64,000 nucleotides of DNA from Diadema setosum (lineage: Eukaryota; Echinodermata; Echinoidea; Diadematoida; Diadematidae): assembly GCF_964275005.1 (NCBI RefSeq), contig NC_092685.1, forward strand, positions 10,627,654 to 10,691,653, given 5' to 3'. Positions 1 to 11,546 of the stretch are shown in pieces (position 1 is the first letter of the stretch; each line of letters opens with the position of its first letter). The translations under genes and the position numbers were made by a program. The notes under the pieces are model-generated. The model searched no databases and had not been told where the DNA came from. It saw only the letters and a program-made list of their open reading frames with translations.

Positions 1-177
1 ATCAAAGGAAGTAAAATTCATATACACAGGAGTCATGATGCTCATTGATTTTCCTTTGGTGCTGTATCAGCATTTCATAATATTATGGTGATTTAAGGTA
101 GTTTAACAAATCAATCAAATTTGGAAGTGTAGACTCATAGATTTATGACTCAAAATGTTAATCTTTCGCGTTTTTAG

Positions 178-394
178 ATATGTCTTGGAGCCGTACAAAG
201 TTTCGTGCACCGTAGATTTTGCCGATACCAGTGCCGCTGGCCTTGCTTACACGTATGTCATCGTAATCCTCGCGTTTGCCTTGCCTTTCGGCATCATCGT
301 TGTCTGCTACGCCGCCATCGCTCGGAGGATGATCGCTCATAATAGGCGCATCAATGTCAGGAACAACATCGTGTTAGAAGTGCGTCTTATAAAG
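178..394 (+). CDS. Opsin, internal exon (second extracellular loop, TM5, third cytoplasmic loop)
   Basis: This exon encodes part of a retinal-binding G-protein-coupled receptor. It begins after the acceptor tttttag (AG at 176-177) with the last base of a split codon and ends in phase 0 before the donor GTAGGA at 395. The peptide starts YVLEPYKVSCTVDF. The Cys fits the extracellular-loop-2 cysteine that bonds to TM3, and the Glu six residues before it aligns with the opsin counterion site E181. A hydrophobic TM5 follows (VIVILAFALPFGIIVVCY, with the usual Pro), then a basic third loop (ARRMIAHNRR). The ATG at 155 lies in the upstream intron and is not the start. TM1 to TM4 must lie before base 1. 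Opsin family is firm because of the next exon; the subclass is not. Confidence 0.9.
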
Positions 395-692
395 GTAGGA
401 ACAAGCTACCAACATACAAACAGTTTCAAGGAAAAATTACTTCTGTCATATTTCAATGGACTTATTTGCCTTGTGAATCATCAGAGTACTAGTGGCTGAC
501 TTTTTATCCCAAAGAAATACAATTAAGTCAAAAGTAAGGAAATCATGGCAAAACAGGGTCATGATGAACATTTTTTGTTGTTGTTGCTGTTGTATCAGAT
601 ACTGACGAATAATGCGGGAGGGTAATCTAACTCCAGATCTTTGTAATCATCATAATAATAATCTGAATGTTTTTATTTCTTTTGGCCAACAG

Positions 693-1613
693 ACAGCATG
701 TGCAATCACCGTAGCGTTCATCTTAACGTGGACACCTTACACTATAATCGCTTTGTGGGCAAGTTTTGAACAAGTCCAAAGTATTCCTGACAGCTTTGTC
801 ATTATCCCGGCGTTCTTTGCCAAAACGTCGTCCATTTACAGTCCGATCATATACTACATTTTCAACAAAAATTTCAGGAATGAAGTTTCTTCCTTCCTCT
901 GCTGTTGTGCTTGTCAATGCTACACCGTCACCATAAATCTTGAACTCAACAGCCACGCTCAAAGACGTCTCCTTATCGTGGAGTCGCTCAGAAAGAGACG
1001 AGGCCTCACACAATCCAGGCCGCAAATAACTTGGACGAAGCCCTTTCCGTGGAAATTCAGTATCAATGGTGATCTTGAATGGTGGCGTCGACGCCGGCAA
1101 TCGAATCAGATCATCACACGACCTCAGACAAGGGTCGAGAACATCAACATCGCCTTCAACCAGCGCAGAGAGCGCGTCGACATGAATATAACAACAGACG
1201 ACATTGGCTGTGATGGGGTAGACTCGATGCGACCAGAGAACATCGCTAGGGTAGGTTTGGAAAATCTCGATGAAATATCTCCAGATATCATCACCAGTGG
1301 TCGGCCATCTTATGTGACGCAAACGAAGCCCCAGCGCGTTGCTGGATGTAGCATTGAGCATCCCTCCCACGGAGGAGACATTCTAAGAGGAGTGACTTCG
1401 TCCCGGTCTCACTTGTCGGTTACTTCTGCCAAGGAGTTACCACTTGCTTCTGCAATTCATCTTCCAAGCACGGCAGATCACGGCAGGACCGTTCAGGGGA
1501 TCGCTGACCTACACGATGAGGCTTTGAATCCGAGCACCGCGTCTCGCAGTGTCCGCATTATCCTTGTTGAACCAAATATTGAACGCGATCTGTCGTCAGA
1601 CTCGGAAGCTTGA
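693..1613 (+). CDS. Opsin, terminal exon (TM6, TM7 with retinal lysine, long C-terminal tail)
   Basis: The acceptor AG is at 691-692, and the frame continues in phase 0 from the exon ending at 394 across a 298-bp intron. The exon codes for 306 residues and a TGA stop. TM6 carries FILTWTPY (the WxPY motif). TM7 has PAFFAKTSSIYSPIIYY, whose Lys matches the retinal Schiff-base lysine (K296 in rhodopsin). Next come NKNFRN, close to the NKQ region of ciliary opsins, and a Cys cluster (CCCACQC) that may be palmitoylated. The NPxxY motif reads SPIIY, so its Asn is replaced by Ser. The tail of about 230 residues is basic and Ser-rich and much longer than in rhodopsin. A ciliary or echinoderm-specific opsin class is my inference. 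The long antisense open frame (723..1370) is a shadow. Confidence 0.92.
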   Translation, partial: TACAITVAFILTWTPYTIIALWASFEQVQSIPDSFVIIPAFFAKTSSIYSPIIYYIFNKNFRNEVSSFLCCCACQCYTVTINLELNSHAQRRLLIVESLRKRRGLTQSRPQITWTKPFPWKFSINGDLEWWRRRRQSNQIITRPQTRVENINIAFNQRRERVDMNITTDDIGCDGVDSMRPENIARVGLENLDEISPDIITSGRPSYVTQTKPQRVAGCSIEHPSHGGDILRGVTSSRSHLSVTSAKELPLASAIHLPSTADHGRTVQGIADLHDEALNPSTASRSVRIILVEPNIERDLSSDSEA

Positions 1614-1677
1614 AAAAGAAGCGTTTGTTGCAAACACGTTCTGTTCTTGTCCTGTTTGGTGGATTGGGTGGTTTTCC

Positions 1678-1726
<49 letters not shown>

Positions 1727-3480
1727 GGTATAAGCATCTGGAGATAAAGTATGTAAGGGCAAGGAGGGAAATATAAGATGCAAATCAATAGAAGTACTGC
1801 CAATTCCATAACAACATTTTCCCTACATGGGAAACTAGCATCATTGCGTTACTATAATCAAACATCAACCAGGGAGAAAGCAATACAAGGCTCCATTTCA
1901 TTTGTTTTTTACAAAAAAAAAAAAAGATTTATGACAGCAACTCTTGCAGGAGTCGGAAATGACATGGGAACGAAAAGAATCCTGCTTACTGATTGGCTGT
2001 TGCTGAGGAAGAATTGCTATTCTAGGAGGAGTTGCTGTGATAACATCTTTCATGCATGTGGCCCAGGAGAATAACATCAATAACAGTAAGCAGAGCTTGA
2101 CTTGGATGAGACCCATCTAATACAATTTTCATTAACTTTGCTATATAATGTACTATAAATAACTGAAGGTAAAACGACAAATTGTGGGACAATGATTTTT
2201 TGCTTACGTTTATGTGGAGGTAGGTGTTAGGGTACGTTATTACGATTAAGTGTAACTATGTTCCTATGAATTTATGTGATGGCGTATATGTTTGTGCAAG
2301 CGTGACACCGCGATGTCATTATAAGTTCTGGATGTGTTTTCCTTTGGTGTATGAGAAAGTTTGTTTCTGTATGGGTATGAAAGTTTGCAAAAATTGCATT
2401 TTTACAATCATTTATATAAAGGACAAAGCGGACCACGATGTCTTAAATCACATAACATTTCTATTGTACATATATAGTTGAGGAGTGACCAATACTTGTA
2501 AAATCTATTGCAGTAGACTCGTTGTGCTTTGTAAATATTTCGATAAGTCCTTTTTCAGTTGTGCGTCAAAAGAGAAAGAAAGAAGGGAAGCCTACAATAT
2601 TCGAGTTGATCTTTTTGTTGTTCCAGACGTGGAATCTGTAATGGATGATTAAGTTCTGGGCTAAAACAGTTTTGGGTTCACAAGGTAAAAGTTAAATGAA
2701 CGGCGAGTTGCATATGAGTGGGTATTCATGTTTAAATGAATAGGAAGAAGCAAAGAAGTTGTGTACTTGTACATAAATATGAATGTTTGTAGAAAATCTT
2801 AGAGCTTTCAGGCGTTTAAGAAATGAACAAGGGGCTCTGTGTATGATGAATATGAAGAATTAGTAACAATGCGAATAACATTTTTCACTGTTATCAGTAG
2901 CTTCAATTTTAGTAGTAGGCCTACTACTGTTTCTTAGCACAATATTTTGAACATAGTCTCTAACAAAAAGACGGGAAAAAAAAAGGTTTGGAATGTCGTT
3001 AAGCAGGTAATCAGTCTGTGAATACACTCCAATACAACAGCTTTGATTTTGTTGCTAAGATTCAGAAAGCCAAAACGAACTCGAGGAGCGCTTGACAGCC
3101 GTCGAAACCAAAATTAAAAGTTTGATCCAGTTTGATCTCTTTTTGTCTCATATATATATTTCACGACCTATGATGCCACGGAGAAAAAAAAACCTAAACT
3201 TCATTGGGTAAGTTTTGCAAAACTTCTGATAGATGCGACACGCCGAACTCAGGGCCCGTAGAACGCTTCTAACTACACCCCCCCCCCCCCTCTCTCTCTC
3301 TCTCTCTTTCTGGCGGAGTAGACAGCAGAAGTTAGTCATGAAGACGTGCTTGGCGTATCCCCTATAAACCGTGCTAAATCCTATTGAGCTTTCATAGCTA
3401 TTAAAGTTCTGCTAACGACTTGGCTGTCTCTAATGATTATGATAAAAATGAATAAAGAAGCTTCGTTTCGATCTTTAGTT
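1614..3480 (+). other. Opsin 3' untranslated/downstream region
   Basis: There is no further coding signal after the opsin stop. The stretch holds a (CT)n run at 1683-1724, AT-rich DNA and a C-run followed by CT at about 3280-3308. The first canonical AATAAA I see on the plus strand is at 3451-3456, which would give a 3' UTR of about 1.85 kb. That assignment is a guess without transcript data. Confidence 0.35.
1683..1724. repeat. (CT)n microsatellite
   Basis: About 21 uninterrupted CT dinucleotides begin 70 bp after the opsin stop codon, so they are probably transcribed in its 3' UTR. Confidence 0.95.
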
Positions 3481-5730
3481 TCTCGTATTCTTTCCTATGT
3501 AAATATCAGCGCATCCAACTTCACACTTATTTCAAGTATAATGATAATGAAATCCTGATGTGCAGAACCCTACCGATGCGTCTATTGACATACTAAACAA
3601 TGTCACGAAAGAGGGACCCACTAAAAAGACAAAGCTTGTATAGAATGTGGGCCCCTCAGGTACAGAATGTCCAACAGAAAAATGAACTGATGCAAAAAGG
3701 GGGAAAAGGCTTGGAAAAAGTCAGGAAAAAAAAAGTCTAAAAAAAAAAGGTCTCGAAACCCACTAAGAAGACAGAGTAACAAACAGACACACATACACAC
3801 GCGAATAAACATTAAATGAGACTGGGATGACGACACTAATAAAGGGAGACTAAAAAACAAGACAGAATGAGACAAGACTAATATAACAGGAAGACAATAC
3901 AACGGACAGAAAGGCAAAACAGATCCAACGTTCCTCGACAGAATCATAATGAAAAAATAGATTAAAGTTAAAGTTCGAATAAGGATCGTATCATAACCAT
4001 GAGTCAACCGTAATGAAGTGTTACCTGATCGCCCCAAGTGATTTTGTTTGCCAATTAAGTGCGATTGGTAACGGACAGAACAGAATTATAAAAGCCAACA
4101 CATTCCCTCTCTCTCTCCGCTCTCTCTCTCTCTCTCTCTCTAATCTACACAAATTTTAGAGTAAACTTATGAGAATTAAAGTAGTGATATCATTAATACC
4201 AAGGGACCACCGATTTGAGTGTGTTTGTGTGTGGGGGGAGGGCGCAACATAACAAAAATCATGGCGTTCGTATTATTCGTATTATAGATCATATTTTCGA
4301 TTTTTTTTTTTTTTTGGGGGGGGGAAGAGACCGATTTTATCTGTAAGAGCCAAAAGTGTGTGTGTGGGGGGGGGGGGGGAGGGAGGGAGGAAGGGGTAGC
4401 ACCTCCCCCCCCCCCCGTCCCGCGGTCTCTAGATAAAAAATCAAAATAATACGATCAACAAAACGATCAGTAAAAATAGATGTAATACAAGTCATGATTC
4501 TGTAACTATTATGAAATAAATATTTAAATATGTCAATTGAAAAAATGCAGTATTAATTGCTGTCTACAACATATTCAATTCTCCGAAGCCCCGAAAGCTG
4601 CTGGAGGAATATCATGCATGAGGGTTTGACCGTGGAACAATTTCACTGTCATGACCGTGGAACAATTTCACTGTCATGACCATAATCTTTCCTACGTTGC
4701 GACAAGCCAAGTTACAAGACATGTGTCTTTATCCTGTCTTCACCACCCCCATCTCTCATACATAGATACTGAGTTTGTCAGATTAGGCCATCATCAAAGT
4801 ATTCCTCCCCAACGTCTCATCTTTTATTCCACACATCTCAATTATTACGAGATTGGCGCAATAATACTTTCGTATTCATTATGGAAATAACAGTTGATAA
4901 GGTCATCAGGTAGATCAGTTCACAAATTGCCCTCACATGACACTGTTTCCAATAGATCGAGGTTGTTGCGCAGGAAAATTGGGTTGTTTTGACATGGAAA
5001 TGAATAGAAATTGATAACATGAGTGATAGTGATCATCATCAACGACATCATTTTTGTCTTTTACGGTTGGCTTATTCACTTCCTTATGCTCAGTCATCGT
5101 AAACCTGGACATTTTTTCCCCTAAAGATGATTAGGTAGGTGTCTATTCTCATATTTGCGAATGTGTTTTTATCCGATATGAGAGCTGGTTCTTTCCTTAA
5201 GCTGGTTTGGGGCTATTCGGGCTGTTTCCCAGTTTCCCCATGGAACACAAAGTTTGCATTGCCATTGATAACAATCAGATTATTTTTATACACGCATCCG
5301 CGAAGCAAAGCCAGCATGATAACTGACACAAGAAATCAAAAGGGGAAATATGTATGAATAATTCATTTTTTGTACAAATCTTTTCCGTGGGTCATGGTGT
5401 TGACGTAGGAAAAGGTCACATCTTTTGACATCGTCTCCACTGTCTGTATACTGATTTTGAGCAGATACGCATTCATATTACGCTGAGTCGCTGTGGTTAT
5501 TCAACACCAAGTTGGAACAGCTCATTCACGCCTTCATAATGATTGTTATTCACTTTAACCATGTATTCTTCTAAACGTTGCTCGTAATGAAATCTATCGC
5601 CCCAACAATGTCAGTCTCCAAGAAAATAATATCATGTTGCAGTTGATATCCAAGTCTGTGGAATGTAGCGAAGGCAATGCGATGTATATGAACAAGCAAT
5701 GTTGTTCTCCTTCATATAAGCTATTTATAT
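3481..5730. other. Intergenic, no recognisable gene
   Basis: AT-rich DNA without convincing coding sequence. It contains CT runs (4110-4141), a cluster of homopolymer T, G and C tracts (4300-4420) and a tandem duplication of about 28 bp with the core GACCGTGGAACAATTTCAC at 4627-4680. Short open frames here have no recognisable domain. Confidence 0.6.
4300..4420. repeat. Homopolymer cluster (poly-T, poly-G, poly-C)
   Basis: A T16 run passes directly into G8, followed by (TG)n, G14-type purine runs and a C14 run. Such strand-biased runs recur in the window (10300, 26000, 39745, 40258, 52200) and are a compositional hallmark of this genome. Confidence 0.85.
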
Positions 5731-5739
5731 TTAATGTAA

Positions 5740-6640
5740 ATCTGGTATTTGCCCACCACCTTCAAAAGCAACTGTATTATTGGATATAAATGAGTATGCT
5801 TTAAGACATATCAATGAAAATAATGTGACAGGATGTTTGTATTTAGATCTCAAACGAGCTTTTGTTTCAGTCTCACACATTTTTTTTTTTTTACTGGATA
5901 AGGTATTAAGGTTCGATTTCATGACGTTCTATTGAATTAGTTAAGAAATACTTTTTGATTGCCAGCAGTGTGTATCTTTTAACAGGAAATACTGTAAAAA
6001 TTTAAAAATATCGAAATGAAATTCCACAAAGGTCAATATTGAGATCCCTGCTTTATCTAATATTCATAAATTATATGTTCATATGTAAATGGTACAAAAT
6101 TATGTTTGTTTATGTTGATGATGCTGCCATTTTTATTTTTGTAAAGACAAAAATATAAAATATTGTTTCTACAATAAGGAGTTTACGAAGATACATGAGT
6201 GGATTGACTCTTATGATTAAGAAGTGAATTCAAAAAGTTAGAATGTACGGTGCTAACTGTAAAATTCAAAAATTAAATCACAGAGTAAGCTCATGAGCTC
6301 TAAAATTCTAAATTGGAGCTTACATTTTTTAGGAGCAAGCATGCTGGAAAGGTATACGAAGGTTTCTAAAATGATTGGGTAGATAACACAGCTAAAAGCA
6401 CAATATTCCACAAAATATTTTGCCTATGTTTATAACGCATCAATCGTGCTACATAACGAGTACAGTTCTTTAATATGTATAGTGCAGAATTAAAGAGTGC
6501 AATACATTGTATTAAGAAAATATACAAACACTGCAAAACAGATAATCATGTTTTCCGAAAGAAAATGCTGATTTATCAATATCCAGAACATTCTTTTAAC
6601 TCAATTGGTACACATTTCCACAAAGGAGACAATATCTGAA
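5740..6640 (+). mobile_element. Decayed LINE reverse-transcriptase fragment
   Basis: Translated with frame shifts, this stretch shows reverse-transcriptase landmarks in order. Near 5835-5875 is GCLYLDLKRAFVSVSH, the degraded form of the (L)DLSKAFDTVDH block. Near 6021-6060 is GIPQRSILRSLLYLIFIN, matching the GVPQGSILGPLLFLIYIND block. Near 6105-6125 is FVYVDDA, matching the FADD catalytic block. Stops and frameshifts show it is dead. Clade (CR1/L2-like or Jockey-like) is not resolved, and the 5' and 3' limits are approximate. Confidence 0.75.
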
Positions 6641-6908
6641 GAATGTCATCAGGCTTAGATTGATAAAAAAAAAATAGTATATAAGTATTACGTTTTTTCT
6701 TTAAAGATAAAATGATTATGTGTGTGTGTGTGTTTTGTTTTGTTTTTCTTTGCAATGTCAGTTTGCGAACTCAATATGCACGTTCCTGCCAATGAAAAAA
6801 AAAAATCAACACACCAAGCAGACTATCATAAGAATTATTGCACTATCGGTGGTCAAAGCTCTTGAAAAAAAAAAACAAAAAAAACCCAACATCATACTAA
6901 GCAATGAA

Positions 6909-7292
6909 AGGGATGGTACAGTACTGGTGGAGATGAGGATTGGGCTTTTAACTTTTTGTGAGATATCAATAAAACACTTGTGAACTAGTACAGAGCTTAC
7001 CATATTAAGAGGTATTCAAAGTTTGTTTGATAAAAATTGGTTTTGGAATGGCTGAGATATCGAAAAATGTAAAACAAAGCATTCGTAGCAGAACGGGGGT
7101 CCTACTGACCTTTTTATTAGGATTGCTCTGTTTTGGGTACCTCATTCATTTCAAAACCAATTTTCATCAAAAAAATGTTGATTTTCACTTGGAATTACAT
7201 ACTCTTTCATATTTCATGAGAGGTTTCTCATTATCACACCCAAGAATGTTAGAAATCTGGAGTAAGGTTTCAACCAAAACTATACAATCCCT
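6909..7292. mobile_element. Foldback MITE with AGGGA termini, TTAA site (family A, copy 1)
   Basis: The element starts AGGGATGGTACAGT and ends in the complementary ACTATACAATCCCT followed by TTAA. The arms are imperfect inverted copies over much of the length; for example a block reading TTTTGGAATGGCTGAGATATC is answered by its complement about 100 bp later. AGGG termini and TTAA sites fit Kolobok-like nonautonomous elements, which is inference. Related copies lie at 23849-24181 and, reversed, at 38345-38716. Confidence 0.7.
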
Positions 7293-8306
7293 TTAACATA
7301 TTTTGCGGTGTTTAAATAGAAGAGTAGAAATCTATATCTCATTTTTTAGATTTGAATATCTTTTAAAGCTTAGTGCAATATAATCATTTCTGTGTTACTA
7401 TATTACTGGTACTTCATAAAATTTGTTGTCGCTTTTGTATGCACTGCTTGCATTTTCTCTTATTCATAATTATTGTTCTTGATGTATTTCTTATTCAATG
7501 TAACCTTGATACATCTTGCTTATTTTTGTTATTTGTATTATGTGCATTTTTTTTTTTCATTTGTAATTCTGTGTATTTGAATGTATGTACTTGTGTATTG
7601 TTGTTGTTGTTGTTGTTGTTGGCCCCTTTGGTAGAGCTTTTTTGTTTTGTTTTTGTTTGTTTTTTTTTTGCTGAAAGGGATACCCTGTTGAATTAAAATC
7701 GAGATGAAAATAAATGAATGTCTCCAGAGTTCATGGCACAATTACAAGGAAGCTCTGCGTTAAATACGTGTGAGTCAAAGTGATGCGTATAAATTAAGGA
7801 TAACTAATCCACCACTTTTATGACTATGAAATCTTTTCTCATGATGCGACGCTCCTTATAGATAATACTCGTGTGACTTTCTGAATAATAAGTAGCGTAA
7901 AGTATCAATATTAATCGATGACAAAATTCAGTTTGTAAATTGATGATGTTTGCATCACCTATACATATTGAACATCGTGTAGGCCCTACATGATATAAAT
8001 ATATGCAGCTATAAACCCTGTATGTATAGTATATACCATTAGATTGCACCTTTTGGAGACAATGTGTAGATATAAAAAAGATTGTTATGTTGTCACCAGT
8101 TAAACTACGGACTGAATGGGATACTACATAGTTGAAACTCATACGAGGACACAATGTTGTCTCCGTGTGGTCTAGTGTCTCCTATGACATTACATTAGTT
8201 TTATCCCTAAATTGTCTCCCACAGGGTGCCTCCAAGCTTCATAATGCATAGTACTATGGATTCTAACATAATATTAGAAATATGTTCTTTATGCTACTTC
8301 GTAAAT

Positions 8307-8307
<1 letters not shown>
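7293..8307. other. Intergenic, no gene seen
   Basis: AT-rich sequence with a (TTG)n tract at about 7598-7620 and a T-run. No coding domain, RNA gene or clear transposon terminus was recognised. Confidence 0.6.
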
Positions 8308-8309
<2 letters not shown>

Positions 8310-8403
<94 letters not shown>

Positions 8404-8430
8404 TTATATATATATATATATATATATATA
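8310..8430. repeat. Compound (TA)n(TG)n(TA)n microsatellite
   Basis: About 29 TA units are followed by 16 TG units (8369-8400) and then a second TA run to 8430. It directly abuts the palindrome at 8431-8514. Confidence 0.95.
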
Positions 8431-8514
8431 GTGAAAAATTTGAGCAAAGAAAATGGGTTTTCATCGGGATTCGAATCCCGATGAAAACCCATTTTCTTTG
8501 CTCAAAGTTTTCAC
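8431..8514. repeat. 84-bp near-perfect palindrome
   Basis: The axis lies between 8472 and 8473 in TTCGAA. The inner 68 bp (8439-8506) is perfectly self-complementary, and extending to 8431-8514 adds one mismatch pair (8438/8507). The centre, GGGATTCGAATCCC, resembles a Pol III B box but is produced by the symmetry. It sits at the edge of a TA microsatellite, so it may be a tiny foldback element inserted at TA. Confidence 0.95.
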
Positions 8515-9545
8515 TATTTATTATTTGTTTCTGCTCAGTTTTCCCTTTCTTTGTTTCAATATATATACATTATATATATATAATATTGCTTGTTTGTTTT
8601 TTTTTTTTTTTGCAGGTGCCATTTTTTTTTATATAAACCAAAGTTGAAACGAAATTGTTCAATGATTAAAACTTTGTTGCATACCAAAATTGTGTGTATT
8701 ACTGTCTAACTGATTGCAAATTCATCTTAGCACACACAGGCAAATGATTTTGTTTTCCCGTCTTATGTGGATCGCTTTGATCACTCTTATTTCAGCATAT
8801 TCACAGAACTCATCCCAAATCATGTCGATGTAAAAGACGGAAGAGATGATGCTGATATTATTCAAGAAACCCATATTGCCCAATGAAAAGCTGCATAATG
8901 AGATTCTAATCTATATCGGGGCCGCTATATATAGGTTAGAAACGATCATATCCAATGATATGGAGCACGACGATTGACGATTAAGGAAGGAATAAAGCCT
9001 CGATTTCCCGCACAGCTTGAGACCAGTGATGGAGTCGAAATCGTGCATATCTGAATACAAGAGCTTGAAAAGGCCGACACAAAGTAACGTGTACACCATC
9101 AACATCTGAACGTCATTTTACAGAACACAAATAGATGCTCTTTGGCAGTTTGTAATCATTAGCAAGCTTCTGCACCACGCGACGGCTAAGACAACGCCTT
9201 TTCCCTGGTTGGACAATGGAAACGGCTGTCTCGTGCGTGTGCAGAACATCATTTTCTTTTCATTTCTTTTTTTCTCTTTTTTTTTTTTGGCCTAATAGCA
9301 TCGTCTTTGTCGCAGATCCGAAGCTTGCTATTGACACTTTATGCCCAAGCGATGTGAAATTACGCACCGCAAACATAAATAAAAAAAAAAATGCAACAAG
9401 TGTGTGGATAGATGAATGATCGCAATTCGTTATTAAACTTCTTAAAATATTCGAACATCCGATATCCACGGTCATGGTGGCAATAAATGCATAGACAGTA
9501 GGATATAGTCATGTTCATGTGCATAGTTCAACTTTAGCAACATGT
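8515..9545. other. Intergenic, no gene seen
   Basis: Unremarkable AT-rich DNA with T-runs near 8600 and 9270. I see no coding domain or clear repeat terminus. Confidence 0.6.
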
Positions 9546-9561
9546 ACACTGTAAAAAAATT

Positions 9562-9960
9562 TGTTTAGTTTCTAAACACCTAACTAAACACTTTTCTGTG
9601 ACAGTTTTAAAACACTGCGACGCGTTTATATATTGAACATGTTTAGGAGCTAAACACATGCTGTGTTTATTTTCAGCACACCCTAGGTGTTTATCACACA
9701 CACATGTTTATGTTTTAAACGGTTCTGATGTTTAAAAACTAAACACCTGCTCTGTGTGTAGCCTAAACACCAAACGTTTACACCATAATCACTCACAGTG
9801 TTTAAATACTAAACACCGCACAGTCACATAATCACCCACAATGTTTAAGATCTAAACACTGAACCAAAAAATAAACATGACGCACTGTTTACGATGTAAA
9901 CACTGCGAAATGTTTATTCGCTGTGACAGATTAAAAACACTGCGACACGTTTATTTGCCA
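9562..9960. repeat. Array of TGTTTA-N5-TAAACA dyads
   Basis: Six exact 17-bp dyads of TGTTTA, any five bases, TAAACA start at 9562, 9640, 9729, 9799, 9842 and 9886. A seventh with one mismatch is at 9705. The five spacer bases differ every time, while both half-sites are invariant. A longer unit beginning CTGTGACAG recurs in direct orientation at 9596 and 9921. TGTTTA/TAAACA resembles a forkhead core, but a structural hairpin within a repeat element is equally possible. Confidence 0.9.
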
Positions 9961-10299
9961 TTTTAATGTTTATTCTCAGAAGACATGTCTGATTTTTAGA
10001 TTGATCACAAAATTGCATACACTAATATATATATATATTAGATGGCTTAGACAGTTTCTGGTATGTGATTGGTCAAGAGCTCGTCACATGATACTGTTTG
10101 GGAGGATCGCAAATGTTATATTTTCCCAGCTCGTTATATTTCACCAACTGGTCAAATGAATATATTTCTTCCATGTGTGTCGCCCTCTTACGGTTGAAAT
10201 AAGAACAATTACACCAATATAAGGGTGTGGGACCACATCGATAAATGGGACGAGCAAACGATTACTATCGATTGCTGCAGTCTGGATCGATATGATCTG

Positions 10300-10343
10300 T
10301 CCCCCCCCCCCCCGCCCCCCCCCCCCCACACACACACACACAC
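10300..10343. repeat. Poly-C then (CA)n tract
   Basis: C14, a G, then C13, followed by about nine CA units. An open frame crossing it on the minus strand is low-complexity and not credible as a gene. Confidence 0.9.
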
Positions 10344-10579
10344 GATGTACGTGAGAGAGTAGACGGCATGCACGGCGCGACGCGGAGTAGCGCCATGCGC
10401 TAGGCTTGCCTGGTTGTGGTAGGTACCGTACCGATGTACCGTTTACTACATTCACGTATCGTATCACTCGGCCCGCGAAGTTTGGATTCACACTTCCAAA
10501 TGGAACCCCGTTTTGTCTATAAACGACGACGAGCTCGATAAGAATTTGGAGGATAAGGATTCTAACTCCACTAAACATC

Positions 10580-11300
10580 TCCTAAAACAAGCGAGTTAAT
10601 AGTCTGTGAGACATTTCGTTCAGTTCAGTTCTTAGAACGAGGACAGTTCATTCATCTTTATTGACGTAACTTATTTAGACTAGTCTAGATCTAACTGTTG
10701 GCCTAACGTTACATCGAACAAGTGGAGGACTACAACACCGAGTAGACTGGTTTGCAAATCACTGTGTTTCTACAATGTTCATCTCTGCAACAGAGTAAAA
10801 AGGAGACTGATTTTGAAATTGCTGCAGATTCCTGATGACAGAAGGTAGGCCTAATGTTGTAATGTCTATACCGGTCCTGGCACAAGACAATTTGACTAAA
10901 AATCACGGGGAAGAAAAAGATGATGCACTAGGCATGGGGAGCCAATTTGATTCTAACGTTAGTTCTAAATTAGGCCTAACATTTAACAAACATTAGATTC
11001 TAACTGTTACGCTACCTGTACTACGAAACAAATGTCAAATGATAAAAATTGCCCAGTAGGCCATAACGTTAGGCCGAAGAGTAAAGTTAGAATTGTTTTG
11101 TGAGTAGACCCTAGAACATCTGCTGATATCTTTTGGACCTGAGCCTAACTTAACTATAAAGCGTCGTTACTGGACTTGAGCTTAACGTTAGTAGGGCCTA
11201 CTGTCGTTAGAGGACATGAGCCTAGTCGCCGCTGTACAAAATCGCGACAGCGCGCACACAGCGTCTGGTCGGGCTAACATGAGCGTATAAACGGTTAGGC
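10580..11300. other. TAACGTTA-rich patch, possible promoter or 5' exon
   Basis: Four copies of the palindromic octamer TAACGTTA occur at 10704, 10954, 11064 and 11183, with repeated TAGGCCTAA-like words and more CpG than the flanks. A donor-like AAG|GTAGGC is at about 10844. No coding exon could be tied to it, so a promoter role is speculative. Confidence 0.3.
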
Positions 11301-11361
11301 TATGCGTCGTCAGTGTAGGCTCTTCTGTAAAGCATAATCAAGGGCAAGGCCATCTAATATA

Positions 11362-11546
11362 ACAGATATCGACTGGTAGGGGGTGGAATGTAACAATCTT
11401 TGGAACGCCAGGGAGTTATATTTTCCCTCGTGATCATATTTTCCCTCAGCGCTGCGCGCTTCGGGAAAATATAATCCCTTGGGAAAATATAACTCCCTGG
11501 CGGTCCAAAGAATGTTATATTCCACCCCGTACCAGTCAATATCTGT
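11362..11546. mobile_element. Foldback MITE, about 185 bp
   Basis: The left arm starts ACAGATATCGACTGGTA and the right arm ends in its near complement TACCAGTCAATATCTGT. Complementarity runs about 65 bp inwards on each side, including GGGAGTTATATTTTCCC against GGGAAAATATAACTCCC, around a GC-rich centre (AGCGCTGCGCGCTT). Related words near 10110-10150 suggest an older relative. Confidence 0.85.

Noticed and set aside
723..1370. 215-codon minus-strand open frame
   Set aside because: It lies antisense to the opsin terminal exon, whose residues are clearly family-conserved; the antisense frame has no domain.
3621..4037. 138-codon minus-strand open frame
   Set aside because: It is a hydrophobic Leu/Phe/Ser-rich translation of AT-rich DNA without a domain, splice context or conserved motif.
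7027..7296. Open frame similar to one at 38375-38605 (minus)
   Set aside because: The similarity comes from both being copies of the same foldback element; neither has a domain or a full-length conserved frame.
8464..8481. tRNA-like B box GGGATTCGAATCCC
   Set aside because: It is a by-product of the palindrome centre; there is no A box, acceptor stem or anticodon arm.
10141..10578. 145-codon minus-strand open frame
   Set aside because: It runs through the poly-C/CA tract and shows no family motif or start context.
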